The notes under the pieces were generated by a model, which searched no databases, was not told where the DNA came from, and saw nothing but the letters and a program-made list of their open reading frames with translations. From positions 1-9,309 of the forward strand of contig JAIRKV010000260.1 in NCBI GenBank assembly GCA_031259935.1: a stretch of DNA of 9,309 bases, given 5' to 3'. Shown piece after piece: positions 5,579 to 9,309 of the stretch; the first letter of the stretch is position 1; every line of letters begins with the position of its first letter. Source of the DNA: Prevotellaceae bacterium. GTDB taxonomy: Bacteria > Bacteroidota > Bacteroidia > Bacteroidales > UBA932. The position numbers were made by a program, and so were the translations under genes.

Positions 5579-7150
5579 TTAGTGGTCAATTCTTTCGCCG
5601 CGAGTGTTGAAAAATTGATATTCGAGAAATGAAAATGAATTTACAGATTCCAGTTTTATACGGCATTTATATCTTATTGCCCATTTTGTGCGTAGCGATG
5701 GAAATCCTTTTCGCAAATATGCTGCAATATAAGGATGCGTTTTCAGAATAACGCATTTCATTCCTGTTTCATTTTTATAATATGCCAATTGGTTTTCGAT
5801 TTGGTCATCGAGTAAAATGGATGGAGAAACGTGTCCTGATCCCGAACATGCAGGGCATATTTCATCTGTTTTTATTCTCATTTCGGGGCGAGTACGTTGA
5901 CGCGTAATTTGCATCAGCCCGAATTTTGTAAGAGGCAATACGCTGTGTTTGGCTCTGTCGTTTTCGAGCAGAGCGCACATTTTTTCGTAAAGCAACTGAC
6001 GATTTTCCTGATTGTACATGTCAATAAAATCAATAATAATTATTCCGCCCAGATCTCTCAAACGAATTTGACGTACAATTTCTTCGGCGGCTGTAAGATT
6101 TACATCAAGAGCGCTTGTTTCCTGATCTTTTTCGGTTTTATGACGCGCTCCGCTGTTTACGTCAATCACATGAAGAGCTTCGGTTCGTTCTACAACCAGA
6201 TATATTCCTTTTTTCAAAGGAACAACACGTCCGAAAGTTCCTTTAATTTGCTTGCTTATACCGAACTGGTCGAAAACAGGAACATTACCTTCATAATATT
6301 TCACTATTCTTTCTCTTCCCGGAAGTATGGTCGAAATAAGATCTCTTATTTCATTGCAAACATTAAAGTCGTTGACATAAATGTTATTAAACGACACAGT
6401 TAATATGTCGCGAATAATAGCAGTCGTTCTGTTTACTTCGTTTACCAACAGTTTTGGAGCAGAGATATTGGAAGCAAGTTTTTCACAGCACGATTCCCAT
6501 CGCTGAATCAGCATTTTCAGTTCACCATCAAGCACGGCTGCGCGTTTACCTTCGGCTGCCGTACGAACGATTACTCCGTAATTCTGAGGTATGATGCTTT
6601 CGATTAAATTACGTAATCGTTTTTTTTCTTCCTGCTCTCCTATTTTTTGAGAAATAGATATTTTGTTGGTAAAAGGAATAAGTACCATGTTGCGTCCTGC
6701 AAGCGATATTTCGGATGTCAATCGAGGACCTTTTGTCGAAATAGGTTCTTTAACTATTTGAACAACAATATTTTGTCCCTGAACAAGAACATCCTGAATT
6801 TTACCTTCCTTATCTAATGTTGATCCGCGTTTTGTTTTACCGAAACTGGCTGCTTTTTGTTTACCTGCGGTTATATTTTTTACAAAATTCATCAATGTAT
6901 TAAAATTGGCGCCTAAATCAAGATAATGAATAAAAGCATCTTTATCATGACCAACATCGATAAATGCAGCATTAAGGGCAGGCAATATCTTTTTCACCCG
7001 TCCATAATAAATATCTCCGACAAGAAAACGCGAATTGCTCACTTCTTTTGAAAACTCAACAAGACGTTTGTCTTCAAGCAAAGCTATTGATATTTCAGAG
7101 GACGCTACATCAATAACAAGTTCGTTATTTACCATAGCATTTTCACTCAT
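5579..7150 (-). CDS. rng: Ribonuclease G / E family endoribonuclease
   Basis: The 523-residue protein is a single-strand-specific endoribonuclease of the RNase E/G family, active in rRNA 5' processing and mRNA decay in the cytoplasm. An S1 RNA-binding domain begins at about 38 (FLVGDIYYGRVKKILPALNA) with AAFIDVG..KDAFIH and is interrupted by a basic insertion at about 92-118, as in Bacteroidota homologues. The catalytic DNase I-like part carries HVIDVNSGA (D330, N332) and RDLGGIIIIDFIDM (D374); these match the E. coli RNase E metal ligands D303, N305 and D346. LPLTKFGLMQITRQRTRP precedes the zinc-link CPACSGSG (432-439), which holds the dimer-of-dimers. Length and the absence of a long C-terminal scaffold make it RNase G-like. 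The ATG at 7150 was chosen; a second ATG five codons in (7135) is an alternative. It is last in an operon after HU and the 29-residue basic protein, with a 107-base leader. Confidence 0.95.
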   Translation of the reverse strand: MSENAMVNNELVIDVASSEISIALLEDKRLVEFSKEVSNSRFLVGDIYYGRVKKILPALNAAFIDVGHDKDAFIHYLDLGANFNTLMNFVKNITAGKQKAASFGKTKRGSTLDKEGKIQDVLVQGQNIVVQIVKEPISTKGPRLTSEISLAGRNMVLIPFTNKISISQKIGEQEEKKRLRNLIESIIPQNYGVIVRTAAEGKRAAVLDGELKMLIQRWESCCEKLASNISAPKLLVNEVNRTTAIIRDILTVSFNNIYVNDFNVCNEIRDLISTILPGRERIVKYYEGNVPVFDQFGISKQIKGTFGRVVPLKKGIYLVVERTEALHVIDVNSGARHKTEKDQETSALDVNLTAAEEIVRQIRLRDLGGIIIIDFIDMYNQENRQLLYEKMCALLENDRAKHSVLPLTKFGLMQITRQRTRPEMRIKTDEICPACSGSGHVSPSILLDDQIENQLAYYKNETGMKCVILKTHPYIAAYLRKGFPSLRTKWAIRYKCRIKLESVNSFSFLEYQFFNTRGERIDH

Positions 7151-7197
7151 TTGCGTATATTTTATTGTCTGTTTCTTCTGTTTTAATAAAATACAAA

Positions 7198-7221
7198 CCC
7201 AAAGAAAAAACTTTCTTCAGG
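7198..7221 (-). terminator. Weak hairpin in the RNase G leader, possible attenuator
   Basis: In the 107-base gap ahead of rng, the minus strand reads CC..AAGAAA-GTTT-TTTCTT..GG (six A/T-rich pairs with one G-C, two mismatches, then two G-C pairs) followed by TTTGTATTTTATT. It could act as a partial terminator or a processing site that lowers RNase G relative to HU. The stem is weak and this is tentative. Confidence 0.25.
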
Positions 7222-7257
7222 TTTAAGTATTTTATTCTTAAAAATCGAACCAAATTT

Positions 7258-7347
7258 TTATTTTTTCTTATGTCGATTTTTACGCAAACGTTTTTTGCGT
7301 TTGTGTGTTGACATTTTATGTCTTTTCCTTTTTTTTCCGCTTGGCAT
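7258..7347 (-). CDS. 29-residue highly basic AURKAIP1/COX24-domain (mS38/bS22-like) ribosomal protein
   Basis: A complete tiny gene lies 17 bases after the HU stop, easily missed because of its size. It begins MPSGKKRKRHKMSTHKRKKR, continues with LRKNRH, and ends in three lysines; 17 of 29 residues are Lys or Arg and three are His. The KMSTHKRKKRLRKNRHKKK segment is the hallmark of the DUF1713 / AURKAIP1-COX24 family, whose mitochondrial member mS38 and mycobacterial member bS22 bind small-subunit rRNA near the decoding region. I recognise nearly the same sequence as a conserved small protein of many Bacteroidota, encoded between HU and RNase G. An internal Met (residue 12) is an unlikely start because the whole length is family-typical. 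Its role is probably to bind 16S rRNA in the 30S subunit; that part is by analogy. It is co-transcribed with HU. Confidence 0.86.
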   Translation of the reverse strand: MPSGKKRKRHKMSTHKRKKRLRKNRHKKK

Positions 7348-7364
7348 AATTCCGATTTTCTGTC

Positions 7365-7652
7365 TTATTTCTTAACGCTTGCTTTTACTTTAGTAACAAA
7401 CGTTTTTGCCGGCTTGAACGCAGGAATAAAATGTTCCGGTACAATGAGTGTTGTATTCTTTGAAATATTCCGAGCTGTTTTTTCTGCTCTTTTCTTCACA
7501 ATAAAGCTACCAAAACCACGTAAATAAACGTTTTTGTTTTTTGATAACGATAGTTTAACACTGTCCATAAAAGATTCTATGGTCTTTTGTACTGTTACTT
7601 TTTCAATGCCCGTAACTTTGGCGATTTCGTTTACAATATCTGCTTTTGTCAT
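7365..7652 (-). CDS. hup: HU/IHF family DNA-binding protein
   Basis: This 95-residue nucleoid protein bends and compacts DNA as a dimer. The N-terminal helices (MTKADIVNEIAKVTGIEK) are followed by VYLRGFGSFIVKKRAEKTARN (43-63), the start of the HU signature. The DNA-binding arm shows the Bacteroidota variant ARNISKNTTLIVPEHFIPAFKPAK instead of the proteobacterial GRNPxTG form, with the tip proline present in the IVPEH stretch. Length is normal (about 90). It is first in the operon HU - basic ribosomal-type protein - RNase G and has a near-consensus promoter 47 bases upstream of the ATG, so high expression is expected. IHF-like or phage-type HU paralogues are possible, but the housekeeping context favours the main chromosomal HU. 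Confidence 0.95.
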   Translation of the reverse strand: MTKADIVNEIAKVTGIEKVTVQKTIESFMDSVKLSLSKNKNVYLRGFGSFIVKKRAEKTARNISKNTTLIVPEHFIPAFKPAKTFVTKVKASVKK

Positions 7653-7698
7653 AGTTGTAAATATTAAAATTAATTAAGTAATTTCTATTTTTGAATTG

Positions 7699-7728
7699 CA
7701 AAGGTAATACAATTATTTATAATACAAA
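7699..7728 (-). promoter_or_regulatory. Near-consensus Bacteroidota promoter of the HU operon
   Basis: On the minus strand TTTG (7725-7728) is followed after 18 bases by TACCTTTG (7699-7706), matching the -33 TTTG and -7 TAnnTTTG elements. It is the best promoter in the window and places the start of the transcript about 40 bases before the HU ATG. Confidence 0.7.
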
Positions 7729-7872
7729 TCTTTTATGAATTTTTTTTTGAAAAAATAATTTTGAACATGAATATGCAGCGAAGTAATAAATGTTAAATGT
7801 TTCGATTTCCGTATAAATTTTATAATCATATAAGTCGTTAATAATAAGCATTATATGCCTTTTGTGGCGATA

Positions 7873-7899
7873 TTGTTTTTAAATAATATATTGCCTTTG
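7873..7899 (+). promoter_or_regulatory. Weak ssb promoter candidate in the HU-ssb divergent region
   Basis: TTG (7873-7875) and TGCCTTTG (7892-7899; one mismatch to TAnnTTTG) are 16 bases apart and would give a leader of about 70 bases for ssb. The 324-base divergent region (7653-7976) otherwise shows only the HU promoter and AT-rich sequence; I see no gene in it. Confidence 0.25.
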
Positions 7900-7976
7900 T
7901 TATTTAAGTTAATATTTTTTTTATAATTTTATGCCGCCAAAGTGAATTAAATATTATGTAATAAAATTATAAAGTT

Positions 7977-8420
7977 ATGACTCTAAACAAAGTAATGATT
8001 ATTGGAAATGCGGGAAAAGATCCCGAAATAAGACATCTTGATAATGGAGTGTCTGTTGTTAGCTTACCGGTTGCTACAACCGAGCGCTATAAAGATAGAA
8101 ACGGCGAAATTAAAGAACAAACCGAATGGCATAATGTGGTTTTTTGGCGACAGTTAGCCGAATTTACCGAAAAATATGTAAGAAAAGGAAGCCAAATGTT
8201 TATCGAAGGCCGTTTGCGAACCCGTAATTGGGAAGACCAGTCGGGAAATAAAAAATATGTTACGGAAATAGTTGCCGATAATATTCGTTTGCTGGGAAAA
8301 CGTCCCGATAATAACAATAATAACGGAACTAACAACAGTGTAACACATCAAGCGGCAGATATAAAAACAGAAGAAATCATATCTGACGAACTTTCTCAGG
8401 ACGACGATCTTCCGTTTTGA
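7977..8420 (+). CDS. ssb: Single-stranded DNA-binding protein
   Basis: The 147-residue protein binds single-stranded DNA as a tetramer during replication, repair and recombination. The OB fold occupies about 1-107, with MTLNKVMIIGNAGKDPEIR, ATTERYKDRNG, EWHNVVFW (W52, W57) and YVRKGSQMFIEGRLRTRNWED (W85) giving the ssDNA-stacking aromatics. A short Asn-rich linker (about 111-120) leads to the acidic tip DDDLPF, the docking peptide for partner proteins. Length is a little short but complete. No Shine-Dalgarno site is seen, as usual here. It is divergent from HU and is followed by its own weak hairpin, so it appears to be transcribed alone. Confidence 0.97.
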   Translation: MTLNKVMIIGNAGKDPEIRHLDNGVSVVSLPVATTERYKDRNGEIKEQTEWHNVVFWRQLAEFTEKYVRKGSQMFIEGRLRTRNWEDQSGNKKYVTEIVADNIRLLGKRPDNNNNNGTNNSVTHQAADIKTEEIISDELSQDDDLPF

Positions 8421-8472
8421 TTTTAAGTAACTTGACTAATTAAATATTGAGTTGGTGAACGGGTTTGAATAG

Positions 8473-8499
8473 AAAATTCTTTGCTGACAAGAATTTTTT
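8473..8499 (+). terminator. AT-rich hairpin downstream of ssb, probable terminator
   Basis: AAAATTCTT (8473-8481) pairs perfectly with AAGAATTTT (8489-8497) around a seven-base loop (TGCTGAC), with a T run overlapping and ending at 8499. It sits about 50 bases after the ssb stop in the convergent gap with rarA. The stem has a single G-C pair, so strength is doubtful. Confidence 0.45.
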
Positions 8500-8635
8500 A
8501 TTTAAAAATTATTTTGTTTTTTCTATAAATGCTGTTTTTCAATGATGGCATTTATTTTTGTAACATACCGTGCAAATGCATCAATAAATTTAATGCCTGA
8601 TTATCCTGAATTTACAGTTAACTTTTTGATAATTG

Positions 8636-9309
8636 CTATATTTTATATTTTTTTTTCCACAATAATGCAAGGCGGGCAAGTATTTCGCGTTCACGAGCAT
8701 TTTCGGCAGGACAGTAAAATATTTTATCCTTGATTTGTTCCGGCAAAAATTCCTGTTCAACAAAATTATTTTCGTAATCGTGAGCGTATTTATAGCCTTT
8801 GTGATAACCCAAATCTTTCATTAATTTTGTAGGAGCGTTGCGCAAATGCAGAGGCACAGGCAAATATCCTGTTGCAACTGTTTCGGCACAAGCTGATTCG
8901 ATTGCCATGTATGTAGAATTGCTTTTGGCGGATGTTGCTAAAAAAACGGCTGTTTCCGACAAAATTATTTGCGCTTCGGGCATGCCTATTTTATGCACGG
9001 CATCAAAGCACGCATTGGCAAGCAATAAAGCATTGGGATTTGCAAGACCAATATCTTCGGCAGCAAGAATCAACATTCGGCGGGCAATAAAAAGCGGATC
9101 TTCGCCGCCGTTCAACATTCGGGCAAGCCAGTACACAGCGGCATTAGGCTCGCTTCCTCGCATCGATTTTATAAAAGCGGAAATAATATCATAGTGCTGT
9201 TCGCCGCTTTTATCATACAGCGCAATATTTTCCTGCAAGCGGTCGGCAACAATTTTATCGGTTATTACAACAGTATCGTTTTCGACATAAGTTCCGATAA
9301 TTATTTCAA
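8636..9309 (-). CDS. rarA: Replication-associated recombination protein A (AAA+ ATPase), C-terminal part (cut by window edge)
   Basis: RarA (MgsA, the Mgs1/WRNIP1 family) is a clamp-loader-like AAA+ ATPase that acts at stalled replication forks and interacts with SSB. Only the C-terminal 223 codons are in the window; the frame is open to the right edge, and the Walker motifs lie outside. The visible segments are family-specific: YDKSGEQHYDIISAFIKSMR, YWLARMLNGGEDPLFIARRM, ASEDIGLANP-like AAEDIGLANPNAL, GMPEAQIILSETAVFLA, and PVPLHLRNAPTKLMKDLGYH followed by YKYAHDYENNFVEQEFLPE. These cover the tetramerisation domain (MgsA_C) to the usual C-terminus, ending KKKYKI. A TTG at 9238 is not a start, because the homologous frame continues upstream (VVITDKIVADRLQ). 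It converges on ssb, a functional partner. Confidence 0.95.
   Translation of the reverse strand, partial: EIIIGTYVENDTVVITDKIVADRLQENIALYDKSGEQHYDIISAFIKSMRGSEPNAAVYWLARMLNGGEDPLFIARRMLILAAEDIGLANPNALLLANACFDAVHKIGMPEAQIILSETAVFLATSAKSNSTYMAIESACAETVATGYLPVPLHLRNAPTKLMKDLGYHKGYKYAHDYENNFVEQEFLPEQIKDKIFYCPAENAREREILARLALLWKKKYKI

Noticed and set aside
5897..6403. 168-codon plus-strand ORF
   Set aside because: Antisense to the catalytic domain of RNase G; Phe/Asn/Ser-rich composition typical of a shadow frame.
8542..8733. 63-codon plus-strand ORF starting in the ssb-rarA gap
   Set aside because: Its second half is antisense to the rarA 3' end, no promoter is seen, and the composition is low-complexity hydrophobic.
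8838..9194. 118-codon plus-strand ORF
   Set aside because: Antisense to the strongly conserved RarA C-terminal domain.
1..9309. CRISPR array, tRNA, rRNA, insertion-sequence ends or transposase
   Set aside because: No regularly spaced repeats, cloverleaf, rRNA-like blocks or DDE/HUH transposase motifs were seen on either strand.

Overview
The window looks like chromosome from a member of the Bacteroidota, most likely Bacteroidales-like. The evidence is AT-rich DNA, several TAnnTTTG-type -7 boxes with TTTG -33 boxes, almost no Shine-Dalgarno sequences, a PD40/OmpA envelope protein, and a HU / 29-residue basic ribosomal-type protein / RNase G gene string. No rRNA, tRNA, CRISPR array or transposase was seen. 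This assignment is inferred from gene content and promoter style.

Left part (1-2779). The window opens inside pdxB (minus strand, vitamin B6 synthesis). A mostly non-coding stretch of about 430 bases follows. Then comes a compact two-gene type II restriction-modification system: an EcoRV-family endonuclease (770-1654) and its D12-class adenine methyltransferase (1656-2582), in the order R then M with one base between them. Motif order and the spacing of the active-site residues match EcoRV, so the predicted target is GATATC. I found no GATATC anywhere in the window. The methyltransferase has a strong Shine-Dalgarno sequence, unlike the other genes, which fits horizontal arrival. Just after it is a 24-codon scrap that resembles the start of AbiJ-NTD4-type defence proteins, so this may be a small defence island inserted between two housekeeping neighbours.

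Middle part (2786-5578). A membrane-anchored endonuclease/exonuclease/phosphatase-fold protein (plus) converges on a secreted PD40-propeller/OmpA-domain protein (minus). Upstream of the latter is a 425-base AT-rich region with an 11-bp inverted repeat next to a good promoter candidate. It ends in a clear rho-independent terminator for the next operon.

Right part (5579-9309). A minus-strand operon reads HU, a 29-residue very basic AURKAIP1/COX24-type (mS38/bS22-like) protein, then RNase G. It starts from a near-consensus Bacteroidota promoter. Divergent to it is ssb (plus) with its own weak terminator, converging on the C-terminal part of rarA/mgsA (minus), which runs off the right edge. This part serves nucleoid structure, RNA processing, single-stranded DNA binding and replication-fork maintenance. 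The RM cassette on the left is the accessory element of the window.
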